Made by a program: the position numbers and the translations under genes. DNA of 64,000 bases. Source: Novipirellula herctigrandis (GTDB lineage: Bacteria; Planctomycetota; Planctomycetia; Pirellulales; Pirellulaceae). The first letter of the stretch is position 1. Each line of letters begins with the position of its first letter. The notes beneath the pieces are model-generated. The model had not been told where the DNA came from. It searched no databases and was given only the letters and a program-made list of their open reading frames with translations. The DNA lies in the NCBI GenBank assembly GCA_007859835.1, contig SJPJ01000001.1, forward strand, positions 7,579,989 through 7,643,988, written 5' to 3'. Shown piece after piece: positions 9,314 through 18,837 of the stretch.

Positions 9314-10810
9314 TCAGTCCTGAACGCCCCTTTCCCGCGCGACAGGGGTCACTAATGAGTTGTCAATGTCATCATTCGCAATCGAAGAGCGGTTCCAACA
9401 ACTAGTGACCTCGTGCAATCGAATGTTCTCGACCACCGACGTTCCAGAAACGGACGTGAGCTCGATAGCGGTTGAGTGATTCGCAGAAAGGATTGCCAAT
9501 GTGATGGTCTTTGAGCCGTGGTTGGCAAAGATTTCGATAGACGTGATGTCGGCCAAAATTCGCAAGTGCGACAAAGGTTCGTCAGAATAGACTGTGTTTT
9601 TGAGCACCGATATGGAATTGCGCGACATTGCAATCGGTGTTCCAAGGAGCGACAGTTGCAACTCGGAACGGTCGCCGAGTTGCACTTCAAATTCGACGTC
9701 AACACTATTTGATCCGACATCAAGTTTGTGGGTTACTGATTGCGGCATCTCGAGTCGCTCCGCACTCGCCGATTTTCCGTAGAGCGTCTTGATCTCGTCG
9801 ATGGGTTGTTTGCAAAGCCGACGATGGTCGCCGATTTGACGCAGTGTCAACGAGGTGGGAAAACTCATCTGTTGGTCGAACGGCATTTTCGGGTACTTGC
9901 CCCCACGTATCCAACTGATTTGGACGATCCGTCCGTCGGGCAGATTCTTCCATGTTTGGTTTGCCGACAAGTTTTTGCCAAAGTCGAGTGGATAGGGCGT
10001 ACTGTTGGCAGTGAATTTCGATCCGTTGAAACGTCCCGTTACGTACTGAGCCCAATCCATGGCGACCCACTCGGTTTTGTCTGTCCCTTCGATTGGCAAC
10101 TCCATCACGTCGGGGCAAACATAGAACCCGGGCAAGTGTGATTGGCGGGTCCAATCGATCAGGTTAGCAGAGGTGAAGAACGAAAAACCTCCCTGACGGT
10201 CACGAGCTAGGTTGCTCAAGACTTTGTCGTTCAAATTGTCGTAGAGAATCATTGTCCAGCGATCCTTTGCGGGATCCCAAATTACCATCGGGTCACGTGC
10301 GGATAACGGAAAGGAACGCTGGGAATCCTTCGCCAACATTAGGACGGGATTCTCGTGATGCCGGGTCCAAGTTTCCCCTCGGTCATTGCTGTACGCGAGC
10401 GATTGTCCTTGGCCCCAACTCGTAAAGATCGCAACAATCGGTGGATCATCTCCTGTTTGTAAACCAGATGTGTTTTTACGGTCTACAACAGCGCATCCGG
10501 AAAAGGCAGGATGCCCATCCTTCGGTAAGATCGCGTCGTCAAGCTGGGTCCATCGCACCATGTCTTGGCTTGTCGCGTGCCCCCACCGCTTCGCTGAAAT
10601 TGGACCGGTTTGGAAAAAGAGATGGTAGACGCCATCAACGTACACAAGCCCATTGGGATCATTGATGTAATCGGATTTGGCAGTGAAATGAAAACGCGGC
10701 CTTAGCGACTCGTGGTACAAATTGGGATCAACCGCGATGACGTCTTGAGCAAGCAATGCACCATACAGCGTTACCAGCATAGAGACGGTACAAATCGAGG
10801 CATGTTTCAT
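9314..10810 (-). CDS. GH32-like protein (fructanase/invertase family) with altered acid/base motif
   Basis: A 498-residue secreted protein of glycoside hydrolase family 32. The start at 10810 gives a signal peptide (MKHASICTVSMLVTLYGALLAQDV) and sits 11 bp after the stop of the upstream gene; the longer frame would overlap that gene. Blade motifs: INDPNG at about 49-54 (nucleophile Asp51), SGCAVVD, ARDP at about 171-174 (transition-state Asp173). The third family motif, normally ECPD, reads YVCPDVMEL here (Val231-Cys232). The general acid/base Glu is therefore absent in the sequence given. A C-terminal beta-sandwich follows. It is either a diverged or inactive GH32, or it acts on another fructoside-like substrate with a replacement residue. 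Confidence 0.82.
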   Translation of the reverse strand: MKHASICTVSMLVTLYGALLAQDVIAVDPNLYHESLRPRFHFTAKSDYINDPNGLVYVDGVYHLFFQTGPISAKRWGHATSQDMVRWTQLDDAILPKDGHPAFSGCAVVDRKNTSGLQTGDDPPIVAIFTSWGQGQSLAYSNDRGETWTRHHENPVLMLAKDSQRSFPLSARDPMVIWDPAKDRWTMILYDNLNDKVLSNLARDRQGGFSFFTSANLIDWTRQSHLPGFYVCPDVMELPIEGTDKTEWVAMDWAQYVTGRFNGSKFTANSTPYPLDFGKNLSANQTWKNLPDGRIVQISWIRGGKYPKMPFDQQMSFPTSLTLRQIGDHRRLCKQPIDEIKTLYGKSASAERLEMPQSVTHKLDVGSNSVDVEFEVQLGDRSELQLSLLGTPIAMSRNSISVLKNTVYSDEPLSHLRILADITSIEIFANHGSKTITLAILSANHSTAIELTSVSGTSVVENIRLHEVTSCWNRSSIANDDIDNSLVTPVARERGVQD

Positions 10811-10821
10811 TCTTAAGCTTC

Positions 10822-12789
10822 TTATTCTGAAAATTTCGCATCGGCCCACAGGGCGTGATCGGAGTTGGCGTTGTCACCGCCGTCGGTGGTCCTCAATCGC
10901 AGTTGCTTCATTCCTTTTGGGAATGTGACCGCTATCTCGATGGGCTTGGATCCGCCTCGTAACACAGGGCTGTTGTAGAGTGCCTGCCATTTTCCATTGA
11001 CATTGCCCTCGACGATGAATTTGCATGATCCTTGGCTGCCGGTCATGTCTTCGATTCCGATGGTGGCGCTGATTCCTTTCGCCTTTGGAATCGGAGTCAT
11101 GTCAAACTCGGCAACGCCGATCCTCGTCACGCCGACCGGGCAAAGTAGAATCCCATGTTCGTACGTTTTTCCGTTGAGTTCGAGCGGCCCGCCCCGATAA
11201 TCGATGTCGCGTTTCATATTGCCGTGAGCTTCATCGAACGATGTGTTGATGCCGCTTAGGTATGGATAGGAAGCATCAAACGTGCGCGTGATTGGATCAC
11301 AATCAAAGACAGCGAGGCTGCGAATTTCAACTGGCTTAGCGATCGATTCGAGACAGCGGAATCGAACGCGGTTGGTTGTGACGGGCTTGACCCGGTCGAT
11401 TTTCTTGTGCCCAATCGTTTCGTAACCAGGATTGCCGTTGTAGGGTCTTTGCGCGACCAATCGGTTACGTGGCTGAAGCGTTTCCCAGTTACCGTCCACG
11501 AATGCTTCGAGCGTGTACTTTGCGATCTTTTGTCCGTTTGCGATGTTCTCCATCGTTACCACGGTATTGATCGCTTGGGGATCTTCCCATTTCAATTCAA
11601 CAACGTCGCCGGTTTGGACTGCGTTGGTTGTTGCGATTGGCTGAGCAAACCGATTGCGGATTTCATCGCCTAGCTTGTTGGCTGCCGCAACAAGATTATC
11701 GGGAATCAACCCGCGAGTATCAGGCGGCAAATTGATGATCGTGTTTGCACCAAGCCCAACCGTTCGATAGTACAGGTCAAGATGCTCCCAAGTATGCCGC
11801 GGGTAGGTCTTTTTGACATGATCCGGATGCCAGAACCAGCCACCATAATGAAATGCAGCATGAGTGGTGCATTCACGAACTCGCCAAAACTTTCCAAACG
11901 GATCTCCTTTGCGAACGTCACCTTCAAGCAACCCGTAGTTGTTCTTGGTTGTCCGGTCACCCGTCCCAGCGGCAGGCCGGGAATGCTCCGTACGGTCGAC
12001 GGTGTTGACGGCGTTCCACATTGGGTAGACCACGTGACCTGTTTCGTTGCCCGGCACCCAGGTATCAGGCCCCATGAATACGAGTTCAGGCTGAAGCTCT
12101 CGCGCCAAATTGGTCACTGCCCTCCAGACTCCGTTGGGGTCGGTCGCGTCCCAGTGATCTGACCACATGAAATCGATCGGGCCGTACCAAGTGAGCAACT
12201 CTCGCATTTGTTCGACTTGCTTTTTCTTAAAACGTTCTCGCAGCGTAGGGTCTTTTCGAAAAGCTTCGGAAACCGCCTTGCCCCAAGTCGAGCTCCATTG
12301 AAGCGGAAGCTCCATATCGCCTTGATACTTTCCGATCGCGGCGTTCGCGTCGAACCCGGCGGTGTGGTAAAGGCCGACGGCTAAGTCATGTTTGCGGCAG
12401 GCATCGACGAACTCCCGAACCAAGTCACCATTGCCGTTTCTAAACGGGCTATTCGCAATTGTGTAGTCAGTCGTTTTTGAGGGCCACAAGCAGAAGCCGC
12501 CTTCATGACGTGCCGTTAGCACTGCGTAGCGAGCACCCATGCTCTTGGCAGTCAAGATCCACTGCTCAACGTCCAACTGCGTTGGGTTGAACTTCGACGG
12601 AGGTTCCTGGCCATCGCCGTGTTCCTGGTCCGTAAAGGGGTTGAGCGTGTAGTGAAAGAACGCGCCGACTTCCCAGTCAGCGAAACGGATTTGTTGAGGA
12701 GAGGGTTTGGCGATTTCTTCGGCACATGTTGTGACCGACGTGATGGTCAGCAAAACAGCTACTAGGCCGATAGGTTGTTTCAAAATCAT
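10822..12789 (-). CDS. GH29 alpha-L-fucosidase with C-terminal NPCBM-like domain
   Basis: A 655-residue secreted protein. The signal peptide (MILKQPIGLVAVLLTITSVTTCAEE) is clear. The GH29 barrel contains FADWEVGAFFHYTLN, LTARHEGGFCLWPSK (the RHEGGF variant), and nucleophile Asp about 211 in WYGPIDFMWSDHWD. A linker beta domain (about 395-520) is followed by an NPCBM-type domain (about 535-655: YLSGINTSFDEAHGNMKRDIDYRGGPLELNGKTYEHGI...), a carbohydrate-binding module seen in many secreted glycosidases. It is the second gene of the operon that starts at 14841, 11 bp before the GH32-like gene. It is clearly a different GH29 subgroup from the F5/8 C pair downstream. Confidence 0.85.
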   Translation of the reverse strand: MILKQPIGLVAVLLTITSVTTCAEEIAKPSPQQIRFADWEVGAFFHYTLNPFTDQEHGDGQEPPSKFNPTQLDVEQWILTAKSMGARYAVLTARHEGGFCLWPSKTTDYTIANSPFRNGNGDLVREFVDACRKHDLAVGLYHTAGFDANAAIGKYQGDMELPLQWSSTWGKAVSEAFRKDPTLRERFKKKQVEQMRELLTWYGPIDFMWSDHWDATDPNGVWRAVTNLARELQPELVFMGPDTWVPGNETGHVVYPMWNAVNTVDRTEHSRPAAGTGDRTTKNNYGLLEGDVRKGDPFGKFWRVRECTTHAAFHYGGWFWHPDHVKKTYPRHTWEHLDLYYRTVGLGANTIINLPPDTRGLIPDNLVAAANKLGDEIRNRFAQPIATTNAVQTGDVVELKWEDPQAINTVVTMENIANGQKIAKYTLEAFVDGNWETLQPRNRLVAQRPYNGNPGYETIGHKKIDRVKPVTTNRVRFRCLESIAKPVEIRSLAVFDCDPITRTFDASYPYLSGINTSFDEAHGNMKRDIDYRGGPLELNGKTYEHGILLCPVGVTRIGVAEFDMTPIPKAKGISATIGIEDMTGSQGSCKFIVEGNVNGKWQALYNSPVLRGGSKPIEIAVTFPKGMKQLRLRTTDGGDNANSDHALWADAKFSE

Positions 12790-13002
12790 GTTGATATTCC
12801 TTCAAGAGGCAACGCTGAATCGAAAGTAACGCGGTGGCTTCCGCAGGGACCGTCTTTTTCTTGGTGCAGACCCAACGAGTTACATAAAATTGTCGTATGA
12901 AAACAAAGTTCACCCGACAATTGGCCTTGCACGGGCAAAACGCCTCGACCATGCGCGAGGCCAGAGCGTTCGGAGACCACACGGTGATCGGATGAGTCAC
13001 TT

Positions 13003-14841
13003 TTACAGTAGTGACTCAATATCGCGAATCATTCGGTCTTTTTCCTCTGCTGGCAATTGATTCAACCCGGTGTACTCGATCCAGCCATTGGATACACCAA
13101 CTCCCGAGCCGACTTGACGTGCCAAAGCCATTTGAGGTTTCCACATGTGGCGGAAATGCCATGCACAAGGACGCCACGCTTTGTCACCGAGGGCAGCCAA
13201 GTAACGTACCGGCTCTTGTCGGTACAACGGGTTGCCTAGTGAGCTACCGTAGGCGTGATCTCCAACATCGCCATCCGCCCATAGGCAGAACGGGGACCTC
13301 GAACAATCGCTTGTAAAGATTGCCTTGTCGTCGCCGAAGGAACGGACCAACGCGTGCAACTCCTTAAAGAAATCGATTGCGTGTGGCGAGATGGGGCCCG
13401 CGCGATCGGGTGCTTCGTCGTATCCAATCCCTGCGAAGGTCTCGTCCATACAAATCGCGTCGGGGCCGAGGATCTCCATGATCCATCGAGCTTGTTCAAG
13501 TAAGTGATCTCGCCACTGCTCCGATGCGATCGACATCCACCAACATTGCCCTTTTACATCTGGGCCATTCCATGGGAATGTCATCGGTTTGCCATTGGAA
13601 TCGACACGTCGGCAATCCGCCAATTTTGAAAACAACGGTGACGCATCATCGAACAATGTCAAGTGCATGTAGATCGCGGCCTTTGCGCCCGCAGCCCGCG
13701 TGTCCTTGATTCGTCTAGCCATCGTGGCGAGCGACATTTCAGCGGGCCCCTTTTCGTCCCCCTGCATCGCATACCAAGTTTTGCGATCGGGATGGATGAA
13801 GTCACCCAAATAGGGATAAAATCCGTGCTGCGTTCCCATGCCAACATGAAACTCGCGGAACCGTTTTACATCCGCATCGTAACCGTCGCCGCGCACGCCG
13901 TCTTTTCCGGCTGCGGAGGAGAGGAAATCATAGTAATGGACTTTGAATTCATGTGTCCAATCGATCCGAGGATAAGGATCATCGTGAGCGAATTCGTGAA
14001 AGGCTTTCCATGCGACCGAGGCATCGCCACGATGCACCATCATCCAACAAGCTTCTTCAATCGTTTCACCAGCGGGAATGGTTATCACACGACCGATGTG
14101 CCAAACCCGTTTTCCTTCAGGCGTCACTTCCGATCGAAAACGCATTGGCTCGTCCGATTTCGTGAACAAGCCGATTCGCCAAGGCTGTGACGCAGACGAG
14201 ATATCGACCACGGGAACCAACATGAGGGCGGTCGTCGTTCGTTCGCTAGGATAACTGGCCATCGGTTCGAGATAGTGACAACGCAGTTCGTTTCTTTCGA
14301 GTTGAACATTGCAATCACTCAGAAAGTTCTCCATGCCGAGCGAGGCAAAACGCTTGTCTCTCGTGAATCCCGCCACGTTCAGCGGAATGTATAGACTTTG
14401 GTCGACGCTAGTGGGATCCGGACAGGCCTCAGAAACAAACGTTACCTCGACCTGCTGATCTTGGTCCGAAGTGTTACGAACGCGAACGGTCGCGTTGAGC
14501 AGATCCTCGCCAAATTGCGAACCACTGCGTTGAAGTCGGTGCTTCAATTCAATGTCCAGCGGTCCGTGGGGCGTATCTGGTTGGTGAGTTTCAAGTGTTG
14601 ACGAGGAGGCGTCCGGTGATTTCCACACGCGACAGATCGCTCTGATCAGCGGTGTTTCATTCGACGCTGATAACGGTTTGCCTTCACAGGCGACCGATGT
14701 GAATAGACCAGAATTGCCATCTTTCAACCACCGAACAGAGACATCAGTCTGCTGCGCGAACAAAGAGGCACTATTCAGGAAAGGAGATGCAAGTGCGCTA
14801 GAGGCAGCTCCAGCCGTAAGCAGAAAATTGCGACGTTTCAT
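13003..14841 (-). CDS. Secreted TIM-barrel-like protein, probable glycosidase of unassigned family
   Basis: A 612-residue protein, first gene of the minus-strand glycosidase operon. The N-terminus MKRRNFLLTAGAASSALASPFLNSASLFAQQ is a Tat-like signal (KRRNFLL). Residues about 35-280 look like an N-terminal beta-sandwich. Residues about 285-600 look like a TIM barrel: HEFKVHYYDFLSS, YPYLGDFIHPDRKTWY, AAIYMHLTLF, GPDAICMDETFAG (a candidate catalytic Asp/Glu on a strand end), AIFTSDCSRS. The arrangement recalls alpha-galactosidase-like barrels, but I cannot place it in a named family. A perfect 7-bp inverted repeat (gagtcac / gtgactc, 12994-13017) spans its stop codon. A 213-bp gap separates it from the GH29 gene downstream. 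Confidence 0.7.
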   Translation of the reverse strand: MKRRNFLLTAGAASSALASPFLNSASLFAQQTDVSVRWLKDGNSGLFTSVACEGKPLSASNETPLIRAICRVWKSPDASSSTLETHQPDTPHGPLDIELKHRLQRSGSQFGEDLLNATVRVRNTSDQDQQVEVTFVSEACPDPTSVDQSLYIPLNVAGFTRDKRFASLGMENFLSDCNVQLERNELRCHYLEPMASYPSERTTTALMLVPVVDISSASQPWRIGLFTKSDEPMRFRSEVTPEGKRVWHIGRVITIPAGETIEEACWMMVHRGDASVAWKAFHEFAHDDPYPRIDWTHEFKVHYYDFLSSAAGKDGVRGDGYDADVKRFREFHVGMGTQHGFYPYLGDFIHPDRKTWYAMQGDEKGPAEMSLATMARRIKDTRAAGAKAAIYMHLTLFDDASPLFSKLADCRRVDSNGKPMTFPWNGPDVKGQCWWMSIASEQWRDHLLEQARWIMEILGPDAICMDETFAGIGYDEAPDRAGPISPHAIDFFKELHALVRSFGDDKAIFTSDCSRSPFCLWADGDVGDHAYGSSLGNPLYRQEPVRYLAALGDKAWRPCAWHFRHMWKPQMALARQVGSGVGVSNGWIEYTGLNQLPAEEKDRMIRDIESLL

Positions 14842-15244
14842 AATGAGTGGGGTGAGTGGTAGGAATTGACCGTAGTGCGGTGCGACCGCAAGCGAAGCGA
14901 GCTACCGATTGGGTTGCGTTCGTTCGCTCCCGTTGGACGCTAGAATTGTGTCACAATGACATCGATTTCAGCGATAAACGAAGTAGGTTCAATTGGAAAT
15001 TGGCAGGGAGATTGGGATCGCGGACGAGTGACATTCGTTGTCGCATCCGTCGATAGGGGGCACGCGAATTTGTCAACTCCTTTTGAAACATTCTGTTTTT
15101 GCCGAGCACGGCCAGGGGGAGAGTTTCGATGCCCGCAATTGTTCGTTGTCAATTGATTCGTGGAAAAAAGAAGGGCGACCTTGCAGAGGCATGCTCAACA
15201 AAGGTCGCCCAACTTAAACTCGCATGGACAAGTCAATCGATAGA
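14842..15244. other. Intergenic region with a minus-strand terminator
   Basis: About 400 bp between two minus-strand genes. It holds the promoter region of the glycosidase operon (next to 14841) and the terminator of the DUF1559 gene at 15163-15210. Nothing else was recognised. Confidence 0.5.
15163..15210 (-). terminator. Rho-independent terminator after DUF1559 gene
   Basis: On the minus strand a 10-bp perfect stem (gggcgacctt / aaggtcgccc) with an 18-nt loop is followed by a T-rich tract (read as aaaaaag on the plus strand). It lies about 35 bases beyond the stop at 15245. Confidence 0.88.
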
Positions 15245-16507
15245 CTAGAAGTCTTCGTCGATAACCTCAGCAGCAGACCGAGTACCAAGACTGCCCCACA
15301 ATCCATAGGGGCTTTCCGTACCGGTTGGCGAAAATACGGACAAGTTGGTGTCAACGCTTCGACCTACTGTGTTACCGTCGTTGTCACCCGTATCGATACT
15401 GTCGGTAATGAACTTGACTGCCCCATCTGCCATCAAAACGTGGCATCCACCGTTGTGGTAACTACCAGCCGAGAAGACACCGTTGGAGCTATTGCCAGAG
15501 TTAGGCCATGGGTTGCCACGTGGGTTGCCACGGTGGCCGCTACAGCTAGCACTATTGGGAGGGGCAATTGTCTGGAAAGCACTTGAGCCAACTGCACCAC
15601 TACCCCAGTTGTTACCACGCCGGAACAAGTACTTGTTTACGTCGCTACCATCCCAGTAGTTTTGGGTCTTATGGTAGTAGGCTGGTCGCTCAGCATCGAT
15701 CACGCTTGAGAAATTCTTGAAACAAGCTGATCCAGGGTTTGCATACATATCACCAGAGTTCATGCCGGCCCGAATCGTGCCCTGTAAACGTCGATCGTCG
15801 AGGCTTGTTGCGATTTCACCACCCGCAATAGTATTGGACAAGCCATCTAAAATGTCACGAAACCCGAGACCAAGGAATGGCTTGAAAACACCACGATGAG
15901 CTGTCCTATGAATACCATTGGGATAGGCCCAGTTCGGGATAATGACTGCATCCCCAATGCAGGCTGCGTAGTTGATGCGGCCAAATCCTGATCTGCTTTT
16001 GCCCGAATCGGAAGGACAACGCAGAGTCGGTACTTCGGTTCGATAAGCGGGATACGCAGTACTACGCTCGGGAGATGGTCCCATCGCCGGCCAGCGCTCA
16101 CTTCCTACTTGAAGTGGGTTCGAGATCGTTTCCCAGAGTGACTGTTGCTCGAAGAACGGCAGCAAGCCAACAATGTATCCAAGTTGTGCATTGTTTTGGT
16201 CGTGGTCCGATCCCACGGGCTTGCCACTGGAACCAGATGGGCCATCGTCGTGCCGTGTAACGCCCGACCAGCCATTGGTTCCACCGGTGGACGGCGGAAG
16301 TTGGTTGAAAGCAGCGTGGTAGTTGTGCATGGACAAGCCAACTTGCTTGAAATTGTTACTGCACGACATCCGTCGAGCAGCCTCTCGGGCAGCTTGAACC
16401 GCAGGAAGCAGGAGTCCCACAAGCACTCCGATAATTGCGATCACTACCAACAACTCCACCAAAGTGAAGCCGGAGCGAAAACGTTCTTTTTGTACATTCA
16501 TAATCAT
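15245..16507 (-). CDS. DUF1559 domain-containing protein (H-X9-DG type)
   Basis: About 420 residues. The N-terminus carries a type IV pilin-like methylation/transmembrane motif ([38 protein letters not shown] begins near residue 12), so it is probably processed by a prepilin-type peptidase or held in the membrane. The C-terminal part has the H-X9-DG motif (H-NGGCHVLMA-DG), followed by [10 protein letters not shown]. Such proteins are hugely expanded in planctomycetes and their role is not settled. The start at 16507 is chosen because AAGG lies 6 bases upstream; an ATG at 16501 is possible. It pairs with a small lipoprotein gene (16706) upstream on the same strand. Confidence 0.88.
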   Translation of the reverse strand: MIMNVQKERFRSGFTLVELLVVIAIIGVLVGLLLPAVQAAREAARRMSCSNNFKQVGLSMHNYHAAFNQLPPSTGGTNGWSGVTRHDDGPSGSSGKPVGSDHDQNNAQLGYIVGLLPFFEQQSLWETISNPLQVGSERWPAMGPSPERSTAYPAYRTEVPTLRCPSDSGKSRSGFGRINYAACIGDAVIIPNWAYPNGIHRTAHRGVFKPFLGLGFRDILDGLSNTIAGGEIATSLDDRRLQGTIRAGMNSGDMYANPGSACFKNFSSVIDAERPAYYHKTQNYWDGSDVNKYLFRRGNNWGSGAVGSSAFQTIAPPNSASCSGHRGNPRGNPWPNSGNSSNGVFSAGSYHNGGCHVLMADGAVKFITDSIDTGDNDGNTVGRSVDTNLSVFSPTGTESPYGLWGSLGTRSAAEVIDEDF

Positions 16508-16705
16508 TTCCAACCTTTCAAGTTTGTATAACGAACACGGTCACCGCGGATTCAATCCTGATCCCGCCTGTAGAACAGACAAAAGCAAACTAATTGGCGA
16601 CCATAGGACACTGTTCTTTCTGTCCTACCCATTGCAAACCAGCGACAACCATTACTTCAACCTTGCCGCCTTCGTTGTCGCCGACTCCCTACGACTAGGA
16701 GCCAG

Positions 16706-16903
16706 CTATTTAACTCCCATGATTTCCTCATCCGTGAACGTTTCGGGTACGAAATTGATCACTTCGTCGGACTCGATCAAGCGAGGGTCGTTTGGATCCA
16801 AGTCGACCTCTGCTTCGGTCGAACCCGAGCAACCCGTAAGGCAAACAGACAACAATAAGGCAGCGAAACCAAACGAGAGTCGAGACAATTGTTTTACTGG
16901 CAC
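16706..16903 (-). CDS. Small lipoprotein
   Basis: A 65-residue predicted lipoprotein. A basic N-terminus (MPVKQLSR), a hydrophobic core (LSFGFAALLLSVC) and a lipobox LTGC put the lipidated Cys at about residue 24. The mature part is short and acidic (STEAEVDLDPNDPRLIESDEVINF). No domain is recognised. It lies just upstream of a DUF1559 gene, the same arrangement as the 17290/17602 pair in mirror order, which suggests that DUF1559 proteins and these mini-lipoproteins work together. Confidence 0.7.
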   Translation of the reverse strand: MPVKQLSRLSFGFAALLLSVCLTGCSGSTEAEVDLDPNDPRLIESDEVINFVPETFTDEEIMGVK

Positions 16904-17289
16904 TGGATTTGGTATCCCAAAATTGGATAGAAGTTGCGGTTAAAGTGAAATTCACCCTCTCTGTACTTCTTTACTGCCATGGAAAAACTTTTTGGCTAGT
17001 AAAAAAGTCTTTTTTCTGAATTTAGTCAGTTCCTGGTAAGAACTAGGGTTGAGATCCTGAGTTGGAAATCGAGATTACATTCGCTAGCCGCTTGAGTGAT
17101 CCCGCACACCGCCTTTCGGAACCTTTACGGATCGGCCTCGTGGCAGTCAAAGCAAGCCACTCCCGAAAAAAAATCGGAGAGTGGGAGAAAGCGAGCAGTG
17201 AGACAAAGCGAGCAGTGGGAGAAAGCGAGCAGTGGGAGGATGTGTCATGGTGGTGAACGGCAGCATCCGATCCACGTACGCATCACTAA
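16904..17289. other. Intergenic region with short tandem repeats
   Basis: About 390 bp between two small lipoprotein genes. It contains the 17-bp array at 17180-17239. No gene was recognised. Confidence 0.5.
17180..17239. repeat. 17-bp tandem repeat array (agtgggagaaagcgagc)
   Basis: Three full units of 17 bp (the middle one with two changes) and a 9-bp partial fourth unit. The word aagcgagca formed at each junction also appears in the 15-bp array at 49897-50045. Confidence 0.85.
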
Positions 17290-17472
17290 CTATTTCGCGT
17301 CTTCCTTCATGGCAGCGTTCTGCATTGTTTCGACCCTTTCTCCGGCCGTGTCATAGAGCGATTTCCCCTCTTCCGTGATTTCAATTTCCTTTGGTTTTCC
17401 GCTGCATCCTGGCAGGAAAACAGCGACTGGGGCAAGCAGAGTGAACAGCAACATCAAACGGATAGGTTTCAT
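17290..17472 (-). CDS. Small lipoprotein
   Basis: A 60-residue predicted lipoprotein. The start at 17472 is chosen because it gives a proper signal (MKPIRLMLLFTLLAPVAVFLPGC, lipobox LPGC, Cys about 23) with GAGG upstream; the longer frame starting at 17595 adds an unlikely leader. The mature part (SGKPKEIEITEEGKSLYDTAGERVETMQNAAMKEDAK) is charged and probably helical. It follows the DUF1559 gene that ends at 17602, with a 129-bp gap. Confidence 0.7.
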   Translation of the reverse strand: MKPIRLMLLFTLLAPVAVFLPGCSGKPKEIEITEEGKSLYDTAGERVETMQNAAMKEDAK

Positions 17473-17601
17473 CTGAACTTCGCCTCTTTGGCTAAATAGC
17501 GGAACAGGAACGTGGGTCGAGAAAAGCCGGCTTCCCCACAGCAAACCAGGGGGCGCCGGCGACAAAACGATGGTTAGAGAACAGGCAAGTCTCAAGCAGG
17601 A

Positions 17602-18837
17602 TTAGAACTCTACGTCGATCACTTCGTTTGAAGCGCGAGTCCCAAGCGCACCCCACAGGCCGTACGGGCTCTCAATGCCTTCCTCACGCCTAGCGCGAGA
17701 CACAGGTAAAGCGTTCTGGTCACCCGATTCAATTGAGTCGGTAATAAACTTCACAGCACCATCCGCCATTAATACATGAGCACCACCTTGGTGACGACTA
17801 CTGACAGAGTAATTGCCTTCATCCTCGATGATGATACGAATGCAGTTGGCTGAGTTCGGTGGGATGTTGCACGTAACCATCGTGTACTTCGGTGACATTG
17901 AAGCCCATCGCAACCCGCGACGCTCATTCGCCAGTGCAACAAACTCGTTGTCGCCTGATCCTTGCGGCAGCGATGTATTCCAAAATTGTGGACGGTCGGG
18001 GTCCAAGTGCACATCGCATGCATGGATGCGGTTGTCTGTCATTCGAACGAAATCCGTCGTCCGGTGGCGGTCACCCAGGTCGGTATTGATTTCAGCCATC
18101 GCGATCGTGTTGGACAGGCCATCGAGAACATCTCTGAATTCAGACCGCATATGTGGAACAAGAAAACCACGGCACAAAGGAACCTGCTCCCGTTCGACTC
18201 TTATGGCATTATCGCGACTCATACTACCGGGAGCGGTAACATCGGTAACGCACCAACGGGCAAAAGGACCACGCCCCAGTTCATGGGGGCCATCCCCACC
18301 GTTGAGGGCATAGTTTGTGCGAGCCATCGCGGGCAAGCCAACGCCAGGATCGCTCGGGCAGCGAAACGTGGGAACCTCCGTGACAAAGGGCTTGTATTCG
18401 AGCAACTGGCTATTATTGCCGGTCGGATTCGGTCCCATCGCATTGAAATTAACACCATTGTAGATCGCTGGATTCGAAATTTGTTCCCAAAGCGCTTGTT
18501 GCTCACAGAAAGGCAGAAGACCTACGTGAATACTCAACTGACCACCATTGCTTGCTCGGTCATAGCTTGCTGAACTCAGGCTACATACTCCCCATCTCTG
18601 CGTTGCGGCATGACTAGGCTGCCATGTGCCAGAGCCATGAATCGGCAACTGACTGTAAGAGCTGTGGTAATTATGAATCGCCAGTCCGATCTGCTTGAAG
18701 TTATTGCTGCACGACATACGCCGCGCAGCTTCACGTGCAGCTTGGACCGCCGGCAACAATAAGCCAACGAGAACGCCAATAATGGCGATCACAACGAGAA
18801 GCTCCACCAAGGTAAAACCGTATCGGGATTTCTTCAT
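17602..18837 (-). CDS. DUF1559 domain-containing protein (H-X9-DG type)
   Basis: A 411-residue paralogue of the gene at 15245. The start at 18837 ([14 protein letters not shown]) is the usual one for the family and has GGAG about 10 bases upstream. The upstream extension of the open frame lacks any feature. The pilin-like N-terminus [19 protein letters not shown] is at residues 7-25, then [14 protein letters not shown]. The C-terminal H-X9-DG motif is [12 protein letters not shown], followed by [13 protein letters not shown]. The last residues ([19 protein letters not shown]) match the end of the other copy (GLWGSLGTRSAAEVIDEDF), so the two are tandem duplicates with diverged centres. Confidence 0.88.
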   Translation of the reverse strand: MKKSRYGFTLVELLVVIAIIGVLVGLLLPAVQAAREAARRMSCSNNFKQIGLAIHNYHSSYSQLPIHGSGTWQPSHAATQRWGVCSLSSASYDRASNGGQLSIHVGLLPFCEQQALWEQISNPAIYNGVNFNAMGPNPTGNNSQLLEYKPFVTEVPTFRCPSDPGVGLPAMARTNYALNGGDGPHELGRGPFARWCVTDVTAPGSMSRDNAIRVEREQVPLCRGFLVPHMRSEFRDVLDGLSNTIAMAEINTDLGDRHRTTDFVRMTDNRIHACDVHLDPDRPQFWNTSLPQGSGDNEFVALANERRGLRWASMSPKYTMVTCNIPPNSANCIRIIIEDEGNYSVSSRHQGGAHVLMADGAVKFITDSIESGDQNALPVSRARREEGIESPYGLWGALGTRASNEVIDVEF

